64,000 nucleotides of DNA from Tenrec ecaudatus (lineage: Eukaryota > Chordata > Mammalia > Afrosoricida > Tenrecidae): assembly GCF_050624435.1 (NCBI RefSeq), contig NC_134534.1:69153501-69217500 (forward strand), read 5' to 3'. Positions 11,771 through 23,039 of this stretch are shown piece after piece; position 1 is the stretch's first letter; every line of letters begins with the position of its first letter. Under the pieces are notes generated by a model. That model saw nothing but the letters and a program-made list of their open reading frames with translations, did no database searches and was not told the DNA's origin. The position numbers were made by a program, and so were the translations under genes.

Positions 11771-14128
11771 CTGTGGAGTTTGTAACTCCCAGACTTCAAT
11801 GGCAGCAGTAGTAGTGCCAGGTGGCCTGCCCTCAGCCCAACCTGCTGATGGTCAGGTCCTGTGCCACTTCCTCCCACCCTCATTAGAAGTGTCATTCGCA
11901 AATACTGCGACACAAAGTCCAGCAGCCCTGATTCAACAACAATGTAAACAGTAGGGTGCTGTTGCTCCCCAACTTGTGGGTCTGTGCTCAACTAGGTTCT
12001 GATCAGCGTCACGCCGACGGGACGGAAACAAGTTCATTTCGGGAAGAATCATTTAAGCACGTTTTGGGTGGAGCAAGCCCCTGTATACGTGGACTAGAAC
12101 CTTCCTAGTAATGCATGACTTCCTGTCATGTAACAAGGGAACTTTATTCTGACGTGACCAAATCTAGAGGAAATACTTCAGCTTTTTAATGGTCTTCCTA
12201 TTTCTTCAGAGGACTTTCTTTTTGATGAGCTTCCGGGTGCTGAATTGGGGATGTACGTGGAAGGGACCAGGAATAGCATTTTCTTACCCGAAGACCGTCA
12301 GGGCACCGCGTTGATTTTAGCTCTGTCACTCACTTGGCCTCTGGTCCTGTGAGTTTGTGGAGATCCCATGGGGCCGATTGGCTCCGTTTCATCTAGAACG
12401 GCTTTCGGCTCACTTCTCCACTAAGCCATGCCTTTCAGCTTGCCATCATCCTGAGATGTAGCGTCTCGCTTTCCGTTTCTCTTTGCTGTTATGACTCTAT
12501 TCTTATTTTCCTTCCGCCCAACTGTTCTTTCAAGAGGATGGGAGATTGAGTTGAGGTCTTACCTGCTTTTCCCCTACAACTCCCTTCAAGATTGTTCAAG
12601 CTCTTGCTTAACACAGCCTCCGACCCGACAAGCCCGAATCAGCTGCTTCTGGACTTGCCAGCCCTGCTGGCGGGGGGCGTGGCAGGGGGGAGTAGGGGGT
12701 TATATAATTGTGCTGATCGGCTCCATTACAAATTCATGAATTCCAGTCTTAGCAGGCCCTATCTTTGCAGAGCCATCCATTACCTTCTTGCCGTCAACAT
12801 CCTTCCCCGCGCCCCCTGACGCTTGTTCCATTTGTTTTCAGAGCTCTGTCTTCAAATCCTTGACCTTGCTTTTCTTCTCAGACACCCCAATGTTCCACAT
12901 GAGTGAGAAGGAGGGCCAAGAATGAGTTCCCCAAGTTCTCCCCTCGGCGCCCTCCTACTCATCTTCCAGAATATTCCTTTCAGAGACAAATACCCGCGCT
13001 GTCATTTCCAGCTGTATGATCTTGTAAAAGAAAATTTGAAACTGACCCAATATTTTTGAGTCTCGGCTTCTGCCAGAGTAAAATTGGTGATAGTGTTACC
13101 TGGCTCAAAACATAAAGAAAGAAAAACACATGTGCTTAAAAAAATTCAAAATAATACAGAGGCAGAGCTGTAAGAGCCCCCAGTAAAATGATTTTGTAAA
13201 AGAGGAAACCTAATTAGTTACATAATTTTCTTTATAATAAAGAGGAAAATCTATTATTAGTAATACTAATACAAAGGCATTCTCCTTCCATCATCCGCAC
13301 CCTCTAATTTAAAACATTGAAATATTTTAAACAAAAATGTATACTTTGTAGAGGGAGATTTTATGAGACAAGCTTTCTGATAATTTGCTAACACAGCTTC
13401 CAGCTCTTAGTATGTGTTGAAAAGTGTTCGCTCTCATTTGTAAGTCATACAAACCAACTTCTTTTTCTTCTCTGAAAGATGAGTGGACGCCTGGCATCCA
13501 CCTCTGCTCAGGAGTGTCACTCGTGGAAGTGTTAAAATGATGAGGGCCTGGATGGAAATGTCCCTCTTAACTGTCTGAACCCGTGGTCCATGGCCCACCT
13601 CTTCTCATTCGATTGTATTCAATAAAGAACAGCTTAAGTGTTCTGGAAAATCATTCTTGGATTTGCAGCCTTACTTCAACAAAGTTTATAAATTGGAAAA
13701 AAAGAAAGAAGAAATTTCCAGGGAGACTTTTCTCTGACTTCCTAGCCACATGCGTGTTGGAAGAGAGTGTGAGCGTGCACTAGTGCAAACCTGTCTGTGC
13801 GGTGGAACACTCGGAGGAGGAACAGCCACCGCGGCCAAAGGAACACAGGCATTTTCTCAAAGCACGGTGTATGCTACTGGGCAGCCTCGCCTTGCCCTTT
13901 GACCCGAGTGCTCTCGTGCAGTGCACAGCCTATTCAGTGGTATGCAGTTGGTTTGTGTAGTAAAACTGTTTCCTGGTACATATGACCTTGAGTTTTTCCT
14001 GAGGATAAAGGGAGAGATAAAGGGTGTGGCAGTGGAAAGGTGAGTCTTTGTAGGAGCCTGGTTGGCTCAGATATGGTAATTAACCATGTAGTCTTTCATA
14101 GCTAATGTTTACATTCCTGCACTGTAAC
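11771..14128. other. Intronic, largely unique
   Basis: Apart from the 40-base L1 end at 13160, I recognise nothing. The stretch 12000-13000 is richer in GC with some CpG, but its frames have no protein character. Confidence 0.5.
13160..13204 (+). mobile_element. Very short L1 3' end
   Basis: The fragment reads GAGCTGTAAGAGCCCCCAGT followed by AAAATGATTTTGTAAAAGAG. This is just the last 40 bases of the L1 3' UTR family. Confidence 0.5.
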
Positions 14129-14306
14129 CTGCCATCACGTCGATTCCTAGTCATAACAGACCTTATGCAGAGTACAAGTGCCTGTAGGGTTCCCACGCTG
14201 TAAATCTTAGGGAAGCATCTTTCTCCCATGGAGTGGCTGGTGAGTTTGAACTAGTGACCTTGTGGTTACCACACCAGTGTGTAATCCACTTTGCCCCCAG
14301 AGCTCA
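14129..14306 (-). mobile_element. AfroSINE
   Basis: On the + strand, CCATCACGTCGATTCCTAGT, CTTTCTCCCATGGAGTGGCT and GGTGAGTTTGAACTAGTGAC lead to TTGCCCCCAGAGCTC at the head. Confidence 0.75.
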
Positions 14307-14429
14307 TAGATGTTATTATCCCTCTGTTTCAACTAGAGAAACTAAGTTTGATGTTAAAATAAAGGAGGACGTGAAGCATTTGCTGCGGTAGAGCAAAGAT
14401 TGCAGCCTTCAGGATGGATTACAATTGAG

Positions 14430-15110
14430 TGCAAAGAAAACCCAAAGCCCCCACAACTGGACCCGTAGGTAACACTGTGGTCAGTGGAGGAAAGATTCAA
14501 GTTGTCAAGGATTTCGTCCTTGCTTGAATCCACACTCAATGCTCATGGGAGCAGGAGTCGGGATCAAGACATTGCACAAGGACCGCTTTAAAGTATTGAA
14601 AAGCAAGGAGGTTACTTTAAGGGCCAAGGTGTGCCTGATCCAAGCCTGGGCATTTTCAATCACCTCCTGTCTATCTGCAAATTGAACCCTGAATAAAGAA
14701 GACAGAAGAATCATTGCGTCTGAAGCATGGTGCCGGCAAAAAACCAAAACAACACTGCAAGCATCACGGACTGCCAATAGAATGAGCAAATCTGTTTAGG
14801 AAGCAATACAGCCAGAAGGCTCCTTAAAGGCGGGGATGGTGAGACTTTGTCTCCAGTATTTTGGACGTGTTATCAGGAGAGACCAGTTCCTGGAGAAGGA
14901 CGCCATGCTTGGGGGAGTCGGGGGGCAGCCAAAAGGTGGAAGACCCTGGACAAGATGGGTGGGCATGGCAGCTGCAAGAATGAGCTCAAATGGAAGAACC
15001 ACTATGAGGCTGGCTCCGGGCCAGGTGGCTTCCATTCTGGTGTGCAGACGTCACTATGAGTCAGAAGTGACTTGAAGTCCCCTAGCAACGACCGCTACAG
15101 CAACAACAAA
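14430..15110 (+). mobile_element. BovB/RTE-clade LINE, C-terminal ORF remnant and 3' end
   Basis: A + strand frame near 14860-15000 reads YFGRVIRRDQFLEKDAMLGG and continues with PWTRWVGMAAARMSS. This is the C-terminal signature of BovB/RTE ORF2 (the family has YFGHLMRR...LEKTLMLG...RWLDGITDSM). The preceding 400 bases align with the copy at 2141. The 3' tail, TCACTATGAGTCAGAAGTGA followed by AGCAACGACCG...CAACAACAAAG, is the RTE/AfroSINE type. It lies in an SLCO3A1 intron and is inactive. Confidence 0.8.
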
Positions 15111-15827
15111 GATTGCAGATTAAGCAATTTTCCTAAACTCATCAGTTACTAGGGAGTGGGGACTCCAGCCCCGCTTCTCCGACATGGAAGTTTGTATTTC
15201 ATATAGGCACGCACCTCTGAGCATACCTGGCTGAGAGCTGTACACGGAGGTCTCCGTGTATGCCGTGCTGCTTTGTTTCGGGAGCTCTCCCGGCACCTGC
15301 ATGGCAGGCGGCATGCTGTGCGTTCCGCGTGGCCAGTGCTGCTGCGCGCAGATCTCAAGTATAAAGTCTGGATCGGCGTCCCAGACGTGCCGTGTGGACT
15401 CTTGCAGCCTTCCAGCTTGGCTTGCATCTCAAGCGGCGAGTAAGGATATGACCTCCTGGGTAAATGGTGCGAGCAGTAAATCGGTTTCTCTTTCTGTACT
15501 TGAGTTGTCTTCGCGTCGAGCCAGTTGCCAGTGAGTGGCCGCAACCCACGCTGACCTATGTGTTCCAGGAGAGAACGCTGCTCCACAGGGTTTCCACGGG
15601 CTGGCGTTACTTTCAGAAACAGGTCATCGGCCATCTCTGCTGAGGCACCTCGGGGTGGATGGGAACCTCCACCCTCTCTGGTAGGAGTCGAGGACGTGAA
15701 GTGTTTGCACCACCCCAGAATCCTCCCTTTTCATTCCAAGGACATTAAGTCTAGTGCTTGTCTTACCTAAAAGAGACGACTCCAAAACCAGTAAGCGACT
15801 GCTGCATGATACATGTTTCGTGATATA
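15111..15827. other. Intronic, GC-rich, nothing recognised
   Basis: Overlapping long frames on both strands (up to 161 codons, minus) reflect high GC. The translations are rich in Arg, Ser and Cys without domain patterns. Confidence 0.5.
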
Positions 15828-15910
15828 CAAAGAGGCTTCCAAAAAGTTGGTGGGGAAATCCCATTCTCTTTCCATTTCATTTTTCCACAAACGTTTTGAA
15901 CCCCCTCCGT
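15828..15910. mobile_element. Mariner-like MITE, about 83 bases
   Basis: The element has AGAGGCTTCCAAAAAGTTGG near its left end and CCACAAACGTTTTGAACCCC near its right end. These are the same inverted termini as the copies at 4205 and 19575. A TA precedes it (15826-15827). The right flank no longer has TA. Confidence 0.6.
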
Positions 15911-16974
15911 CTCTGTCGTTTGAAATACCAGGAGAAACCAGCTTCTGAGAGGGTCAGTCACTTGCTTGAAGTCACACGGCTGGAGAACGGCAGGGCTAGG
16001 GTGTGAGCCCGAGTTTGGAATTCACTACATGGCATCATTGACCTACCCGGAAAGGAGACAGTATTAAACAGAAGGACACTAAGTTCAGAAGGAGGGACAC
16101 AGCACGGAAGCCAAGTCCACTCACTGGAGTTGCCGGTTATGGGGCTTAGCTTCGCTCACACGGCACGTTTCCTGACCCTCAGGGAGCCCAGGGCTTTGTC
16201 TCAGCACCGCGCACTCACATGCGTGCTGAGAGGCTGCGATGATTCAGGAGGATACTTTGCCTGCGGGGTCAAGAGGGAGCCATTTGCCCTTCCTTTGGGA
16301 ACCTGACCTGCTATTTTTGGCTCCCTTGGAAAATTCAGATGAGCATCTGATGGTTTGTCATTATGAGCAACCCTGGGAGCACTAGCTAATATCGTGGCCC
16401 ATTTCCAGCTCCAGTAATTACTTTCTCCGCACCCAGAATTGCCTTGCCGTTTGAATGAGGAAGCGTGTTTTCCCCTCTGCATCTGCTGAGCTGTAGTTTG
16501 CACCAGCGTGTCCTACCCGCCTGGCAGCCAAAAGAGCTTCGAATTCGTGTGAAAAAGGGTGTGAGAAGGATGCAATACTTCCGAGACGTGGATTGGGTTG
16601 TATGAGGGATTCGCTCTGTGCCTCTGCCCCAAATGTTTAATTGAAGTGAAATGTAGTCTTCCTGTGCAGAATTTCTAACCACTACCGAGCCTTGAGAACC
16701 CACTGAATCATTCTAGCGTGATGATCTTCTGTGTATCCAATGTCAGCTCTTTGAACTGAAAATCTATCATATTATCTTCTGGTTTAGTGACTAGAGAGAC
16801 TGATCCAAACATCTCCAGGGAGGCTGTCTGAGGCTGCAGAAGCCAGGCGTGTTCTCCTCTGGACGGGGTGACCCACTCCTACGGGTCCATCTTTCTGCCT
16901 GCTTTTAATCCCTCATAACCCTGGGTCTGTCTCTCTGTCTGCTTTTATTCCCTCGTAACTGAACCTATTACTAC
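15911..16974. other. Intronic, nothing recognised
   Basis: There is a possible MIR scrap at 15950-16010 (TTGAAGTCACACGGCTGGAG). Otherwise it is featureless. Confidence 0.45.
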
Positions 16975-17225
16975 GAGGGAGAAAGATGTGACTCTGCTCG
17001 GACTCACGGCCGCAGAACCTCACAGGGGCAGCTCTAGGTTGTCCTACAGGGTCCTTGCGTGTTGAACTCCACTCTATGGCAGTTGAGTTTGAGCTGGAGC
17101 TCGTCTGAGCTGGAACCCTGTTGGAGAAAGAGGAGGCTCTTTGCTCCGTGAAGATTTATAGTGTTGGGAATCCTAAGGAGCAGTTCTGCTCTGTCCTTGA
17201 AGGTAACTGTGAGTAGGAACTGGGG
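16975..17225 (+). mobile_element. Two consecutive AfroSINE bodies
   Basis: CAGAACCTCACAGGGGCAGC...CTATGGCAGTTGAG is followed at about 17105 by a second body, GAGAAAGAGGAGGCTCTTTG...AAGGTAACTGTGAGTAGGAA. The heads are degraded. Confidence 0.6.
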
Positions 17226-17474
17226 CCCAAGCCGTGGGTGGGGCTAGTCAGGGCTCCTCCCAGGGAACCAGAATCCCTGGCAAGAAGTGTCCTACATTCT
17301 CCCATCAGACCATTTCTGTCATTACTTGTGATTCAGGGATGGTTTTATCTATGCAGTTCTTGCCCCGCTCCCACGTTTAAAATCCCTTGGAATCCTTCAA
17401 AATGTTTTTGATATCTAGTATTTATTTTTAAAGCAATTCATTAAAAGAAACAGAGGGAAAAAGTTTGCCTAAAG

Positions 17475-17663
17475 CAGTGGTTCTCAACCTTCCTAATGCC
17501 ACAACCCTTTAATACAGTTCCTCATGTTGTGGTGACCCCCAACCTTAAAGTTATTTTCATTGCTACTTCACTGTAATTTTGCTACTGTTATGAATTGGGC
17601 GACCCAAGTGAAAGGGTCATTTAACCCCCAAAGGGATCGTGACCCACAAGTTGAGAGCCACTG
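17475..17663 (-). mobile_element. SPIN-type non-autonomous hAT element with perfect 8-bp target duplication
   Basis: The element starts CAGTGGTTCTCAACCTTCC and ends GTTGAGAGCCACTG, so its ends are inverted repeats. The internal text (ATGTTGTGGTGACCCCC, GCTACTGTTATGAATTGGG) matches the SPIN family as I know it. It is flanked by the 8-base direct repeat GCCTAAAG at 17467-17474 and 17664-17671, the target-site size expected of hAT transposases. At 189 bp it is a MITE-like internal-deletion derivative with no coding capacity. It lies in the large SLCO3A1 intron. The strand is relative to the copies that begin GTTCTCAACCTGTGGG. Confidence 0.9.
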
Positions 17664-17671
17664 GCCTAAAG

Positions 17672-18430
17672 GTTCTAAGCTATAGGTATTTATAGGTTAT
17701 TGTATCTAGTTTTATTATTAGGCTTGGCATTTACATCTAGCAGTAACTGATTCCATCTACTTTAGAGACAAAGACATTTTTATTTAGTTCATTTTAGGAG
17801 CATTGAAGGGATATGAAGTAGCAGCCTAAGAAAACGTTCTTTTCACTGAGTTAAGTTGTATAACCAAGATTGAGATAAATCATGAAGCCTGTAAGAGTGT
17901 ACAATACCTGTTCAGACATAATAATCCTTGGCAAATATCAAAAGCCTCTATGAAAATTATTAAGCTTAGGACCGAACCTGCCAGTGTATGCCCTCATCTT
18001 AAAAGAATGAATGGAAAACTGTCCATCCCGTAACCTATGTAGAAAATAACATGTAGAACTGTGCGTAACCCTGGGCAACAGCAGACTACTGATGTTAGCC
18101 TACATACACACCGGGGAGAAGGCAGCATGCTAAAATCCATGCAGTGGATGTCTCTGGGTAGGAGCGTTCTCTGTAAATGCAATTTTACTTCTTTGCCAAG
18201 TTTTCCGCAATGAATACATAGTACTGTAGTAATAATTAAAGGTACACAAAACACTACATAAGGGACACAAGGGCTTCAATGAAGTGACATATGTTTCTGT
18301 GAGGTGCTTCGCATCTGTTACGGGCCATCTCTTAGTTTCTTAATGTTGCTGGGATAGACTGATTGTGTGTGGTTTTAACAAGCAGAGATATATTTATCTT
18401 CTCCGTGTACCCACTGCTAGCAAGTGAATA
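17672..18430. other. Intronic, nothing recognised
   Basis: AT-rich unique sequence. Confidence 0.5.
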
Positions 18431-18599
18431 GAGGTCCTAAGGACAGAGCTGAGTCCCTCCCTAGGGTTTCCCTGGCTGACACTCTCTGTGGAAGCCAACA
18501 GCCTCGTCTTTCTCCCTCTGGGCGGCTGGTGAGTTCTAACCACTGTTTTCCCACCGCTCCACCAGAGTCCCTTTTCTCGCAGCTTAGGAGACTCCCTGA

Positions 18600-18935
18600 C
18601 TGCCAGGATGCCAACTCATAGAATGCCAGAAGGCTGGGCAGAACTGCCCTGTGAGCTCCCGAGACTGTAACTCTTTTTCTTTTTATATTGTATTATAAAT
18701 CTTAAAAAAAATAATTTTATTGGGGGCTCATACAACTCTTACCAAATCTGTCCATCCATCCTTTGTGTCAAGGACATTTATATATCTGTTGCTCTTCATG
18801 GATGACAAAAGCCTCATCTTTCTGTCTCTGTCTGTCTTTCTGTCTGGTGGAGCAGCTGGCGGTCTCCAGCTGTCGAGCTTGCGGTTAGCAGCCCAATGCA
18901 GAATCACTGTGTCAGGTGTCGAGGAGCCCTAAATT
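18600..18935 (-). mobile_element. AfroSINE split by an L1 end
   Basis: The body AACTGCCCTGTGAGCTCCCG precedes the L1 fragment (18690-18795). The head, GCAGCTGGCGGTCTCCAGCT...GCGGTTAGCAGCCCAATGC...GAGGAGCCCT, follows it. A further degraded head fragment lies at 18440-18572. Confidence 0.65.
18690..18795 (-). mobile_element. Short L1 3' end inserted in an AfroSINE
   Basis: On the + strand it reads ATTTTATTGGGGGCTCATAC, AACTCTTACC and ATCCATCCTTTGTGTCAAGG. It separates the two halves of a minus-strand AfroSINE (18600-18935). A short CTCTT repeat flanks it on both sides and may be a target duplication. Confidence 0.6.
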
Positions 18936-19574
18936 CATGGTTCTGGGACAAAGTTTTCCTAATGTATTAGGAACTACCAACCCCTATCTAGAAAAAAAAT
19001 GTTACTCAATCCCTCCGGCAATGAAAAACTTGTACGGTCGCCCGTAATCCAGGATGAAGTCCAGGCACCTGCTTTTGCAGCCGTCCCCCACCCCGGAGCG
19101 GCCCATTGCCCCCGGAGGGAGGCGTTGCCTACTTGGGAAAGGAAACACCACCTGAGTGGTTGGGCCTTGGGTCTTTTTCACATTTGTTCCTTGGTTCCTT
19201 GTCCACCTTACCTCTTGCCACCTTCTGTGCATCTTCCTCGGTGCCTGACCTGCCTTTAAAGAAAATTGTCTCTCAAAGCTAATTTGTTCAAGACACACCT
19301 GCTTGGATAATGGCCTCGTTGCCACACAAAAGGAAGTCCTGTGCCCGAGTGGGTTAAATCGCAGGCCTAGGGATCTGGGCTGTACAGTACATATTTGGAG
19401 GTGAGGGCGGGGACCTAATTCCATCTGTAACTGTGATCATATGTAAAATTTAAACACCTGGCTTGAAGTTCTTGGCTACAAAGCTAAAGGCAACTTTAAC
19501 AATAAGATCACGATTGAAGACACTCGTCCCAACTTGCACGTATGTTCCCTCGAGGACACCTACGCTATTCGGTA

Positions 19575-19655
19575 GGAGGGTGCTTCAAAGTGTTTTGGGG
19601 AAATCCCATGATTTTCCCTTTCTGTTTGCTGCCAGACTTTGTGAAGCCCCCTTCG
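19575..19655. mobile_element. Mariner-like MITE with TA duplication
   Basis: The element begins GGAGGGTGCTTCAAAGTGTT and ends GACTTTGTGAAGCCCCCTTC. TA is present on both sides (19573-19574 and 19656-19657). At about 81 bases it has no coding content. The middle retains TGGGGAAATCCCATGATTTT, like the copy at 15828. Confidence 0.65.
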
Positions 19656-19895
19656 TATATTACCGCATCCCAGCCCCCGTAGCTGGCTGGTCTTGCTCTT
19701 GTCTCAGGTAGGCAGGTCAGGTGTTAGCAATCTCACTAACAGAAGACTGAAGTTCAGAAAGACCAACTGAGGCGGCCCGATGTCAGACAGCTACGAAATG
19801 GCCACAGGAGAAAGGTGAGAGGAGGATTCCTGGAGACCAGTAGATAGGAAAGTTCGAGTATTCTTTAGGTTTGAGGTGGAACTATGGACCGCAGT

Positions 19896-19980
19896 TGTGT
19901 GTGTGTGTGCGCGCGCGCGCGCGCGTGTGTGTGTGTGAGAGAGAGAGACAGAGAGACAGACAGAGAGAGAGAGAGAGAGA
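19896..19980. repeat. Compound microsatellite (TG)n(CG)n(TG)n(GA)n
   Basis: About 42 bases of strict alternating purine-pyrimidine (TG, then CG, then TG) are followed by a GA-rich run to 19980. The CG core in an intron is unusual in methylated mammalian DNA. Confidence 0.95.
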
Positions 19981-19997
19981 TTGATTTGTGGGCTGTA

Positions 19998-20128
19998 ACC
20001 CAGTTGTCTTGGTACATGATATGTCGACCTTCTAACTTCAAGGAAGCAGTTTGAACCTAGGAGCCACTACGTGGGAGAAAGACGAGGCTGTCTGCTCCTG
20101 TAAATATTTATAGTCAAGGGAACCCTCA
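19998..20128 (+). mobile_element. AfroSINE, partial
   Basis: GGAAGCAGTTTGAACCTAGG (B box) and GAGAAAGACGAGGCTGTCTG, then CCTGTAAATATTTATAGTC. It ends at GGGAACCC without the 3' third. Confidence 0.65.
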
Positions 20129-20154
20129 CCAAAATATAAAATAATTTCTTTAAA

Positions 20155-20360
20155 AATCCCCACAAAACCAAAATCACTGCCACTGCGTTGATTCTGACCT
20201 GTAGCAGCCCTGTATGACAAAGTAGAGCTGCCCCATTTGCGTTTCTGAGACAGGAAGAGAAAGCTTTGTTTTTCGCCTGCCGAGGAGCTGGTGGTTTTGA
20301 ACTACAGGTCTTTCAGATGGCCATCCAAAATGTAACCATGACCACCCCAGGCCTCTAATG
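20155..20360 (-). mobile_element. AfroSINE
   Basis: On the + strand, ACTGCGTTGATTCTGACCTG, GAGGAGCTGGTGGTTTTGAA and CATGACCACCCCAGGCCTCT give tail to head. It faces the partial copy at 19998. Confidence 0.7.
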
Positions 20361-20574
20361 CAGAAACCCCAGGGAGTAGTTTTTATGGTCTCTTACTGCT
20401 CTATTAGTCAGAATTGACTTGATTTTACTTTTTTTGGTGGGGGGGGGGGGCGGGATGGGTATGTCCTTACAAACCTAGCTATAATGGCCCCAGATGTTGT
20501 AAATTTCAAAAATATTGACCAACAGTCTTTTATTCTTGTACATTGCTTTAAATAAACGCTAATTTTTATTTCTT

Positions 20575-20675
20575 TAAAATCATTTTATTGGGTACTCAGA
20601 CAGCTTTTTCTTTTTAAAATAATTTTATTGCGGGCTCATACAACTCATCACAATTCATACCTCCATCCATTGAGT
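20575..20675 (-). mobile_element. Short L1 3' end fragments
   Basis: Two starts of the same 3' end lie next to each other: ATCATTTTATTGGGTACTCA at about 20579, and TAATTTTATTGCGGGCTCAT at about 20620 followed by CTCCATCCATTGAGTAAACA. Confidence 0.55.
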
Positions 20676-21189
20676 AAACAGGAATTCTTAAGCGATTAAT
20701 TTACCAACAATTGGGCAGCGAGCCCGATCTCTCTCTATGTATTCTTTTTCACCTTTTGGTCTTCCCCTTGCGTCTGATTTTCCTGAGTCCTCAGTGACTG
20801 AAGGGGGAAGTAATGCATTTCTCATAATTTCCTTGTCCTTAAAATGAGGGGTTCCTCTAGACGATCCCAGAGCCGCCTTGCGTGTCTCGAGCTCGGGAAC
20901 TCGGTGCATTTCGGAGCCAGATGGTGAATGTGCCTCACCAGCTTGCAGCTTGCAAGACATTTGTTAGGGGGCCCTGTGCCTCCCTTGAAGTTAAATACGT
21001 ACTTTGACTTGTGAGTTTAATGTTAAGTGCCCCATCTGGAAGGGCTACCTCATCAGAAATGCTTCGGGGTATTGGAAAGGTGCCCCATATTCCTTTCACA
21101 CAGGGTTTGGGGTGGCGCTCAGCAGTCTTTCTGCAATGGATAGCCCAGTATGGGTTCACCTGAGGCAAAGAGCGGTTGCTTAATGTGAC
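20676..21189. other. Intronic, nothing recognised
   Basis: Unique-looking sequence. Minus frames of 90-95 codons lack domain patterns. Confidence 0.45.
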
Positions 21190-21395
21190 AAACCAGTTGC
21201 CAACTGACTCGTCGACATCCAACTCATGGCAGCCCCAGGGGTGGCAGGAAGTAATGGTGCCTCAGAGGGTTTCATTGGCTGGAGCTTTGGAAGGAAGTTA
21301 CCAGGCCTTTCTTCTGAAGCACCTCTAGATGGACTCAAACCTCCCACCTTGCAGGGAGCACCACCTGGTGTTCGCGCTTAAAGTTGCACCGTTAT
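21190..21395 (-). mobile_element. AfroSINE, second body type
   Basis: The body has CAGGCCTTTCTTCTGAAGCA, the reverse of the GAAGAAAGGCCTG block, in place of the GAGAAAGATGAGG block. The head is ATGGACTCAAACCTCCCACC and CACCACCTGGTGTTCGC. Confidence 0.65.
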
Positions 21396-23039
21396 TACGA
21401 GGCAGGCTGCTTTCCGGAGAGTGAGTGAGAATCAGACAAAGCATCAGTGTTATTACCAAGGCTTCTTTTCCATTGGCACAATAAAAAAGGTCAACCGTGT
21501 CAGTGTGGTTTGGGTGCAATGTCCCCTTCTCCCTTCATGACTTTTGTGTGCGTGTCGACTTCCTTTCGCTGGAATGTATATTTGTTGCCTGATTTGATTT
21601 TTTTTCAGAGTTTTTTGCATTTGCTCAGTTCTTTGTTTTAGACATCATGATCTCATTTTCAAAAATATAAAAAAATGAAGCATACTGAACCCAAGAATGA
21701 CATAGGACTATGCACGGCTTTCTTGAACGCAGGAAAACTTTGACTTTCTTACACTCAGTGGTTCTGGAAGCAGATGCTGCTCCCTGTTGGGTCCTCCCTC
21801 TTGAGTGAGGCAATCCTGTAAGGAGAGGCATTTGGAATCTGTCGCTGTCATAAATGAATGCAAAACACGCTGTTAAGATGAAACGCGATGCAATTTCTAA
21901 CCAGCAATAGTCACTACCATGTCGATAGGGCTCATCATTTGGGGAGACTGAAGGACTCATAGTATCCCTGTTATTGGCATGGCGTGCAGCTTAGTTCTTG
22001 CAGTGCTGGTGAAGGGAATTGTAAGGCATGCTGGAATATTTTGATGTGCTCCTAGTAAGCATGCACTAATTAACTTCAGAGAAAATCTCTTGGGCTTCCT
22101 GGGATTGCATTGCCTCACCAGAATGTGGTAGTCGGTTTGGTCACAAGAGCAAAGTATATTTTATTTTTGCCTTTTTAGAAGACTTCCCTGACATGGTTTT
22201 ACTTTTGCTATGCACTTCTTCTTCCCATTAAATGTTGAGGACTCAGTTGTCACGGGCCACAGCAGAGAAGCCTCTGAACATCCCCCTGTGGTTTCCAGAT
22301 TAATGCGCATGGTTGTGATGGGCTGTGTGACTGTGCTAGATAAAGGTACTCACCATTATCACCAAGAGTAAGCCCCAGTACTTCACAAACCTTCACAAAT
22401 ATTCATCGGATGAATGGATAAATAAAAGGTCGGCCATGGCTGACTCACTGTAGTCCTGGGAACACCATCTAAATGGCAGTCAGAAGAGCAGAAGAAAGAT
22501 CTTTAGCTATGAACTCGAGAGTCCCTTCCAGTCTTCTGTGACGGGCCCCCAGGGTCCTGCTTTGGTTTACTAGTTTATTAAGCTTCTGGGCAGTCCTGAA
22601 TGAAGGCATGCTTAAATTATCTTCCCTGGTGGTTTGAAGAAAACTAGAGATGTAATTCTTATTCTTTGGACACCAGTTCCTTTCGATTTTCTGGGGCCAC
22701 AGGTCTTTTTTCAAAATTCAGTCTAGAGCTATTATAATTTTTAATCAAAGGAACCTGTGCCGATAATGGAGACTTGCAATCTGTGCGTATCCTTCACAGT
22801 GATGCTAATTTTGCTTTGGCAGGGAAAGCATTCTCTCCATTTTACAGCTGGAGAAACTGAAGCCCCGTTTTATTAAGGTGTACATGTAGTTATGAGTCTA
22901 CAGTGAGTGAACAGTTAGTTATAACAGGGTTAGGACTGCTAGCCTAGGGGGAGTGCTCCTGAGACTTGGTCCATTGCATTGAAGCAAAAGCCATAATTGA
23001 GACAACAGATTATTTATTAAGAACATATTGATTTTGTTT
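21396..23039. other. Intronic, nothing recognised
   Basis: This is mostly unique. A possible MIR scrap is at 22825-22870 (TCCATTTTACAGCTGGAGAA). Confidence 0.45.

Noticed and set aside
15149..15634. 161-codon minus-strand frame
   Set aside because: It overlaps frames on the other strand and has no recognisable motif, no splice context and no homology that I can name.
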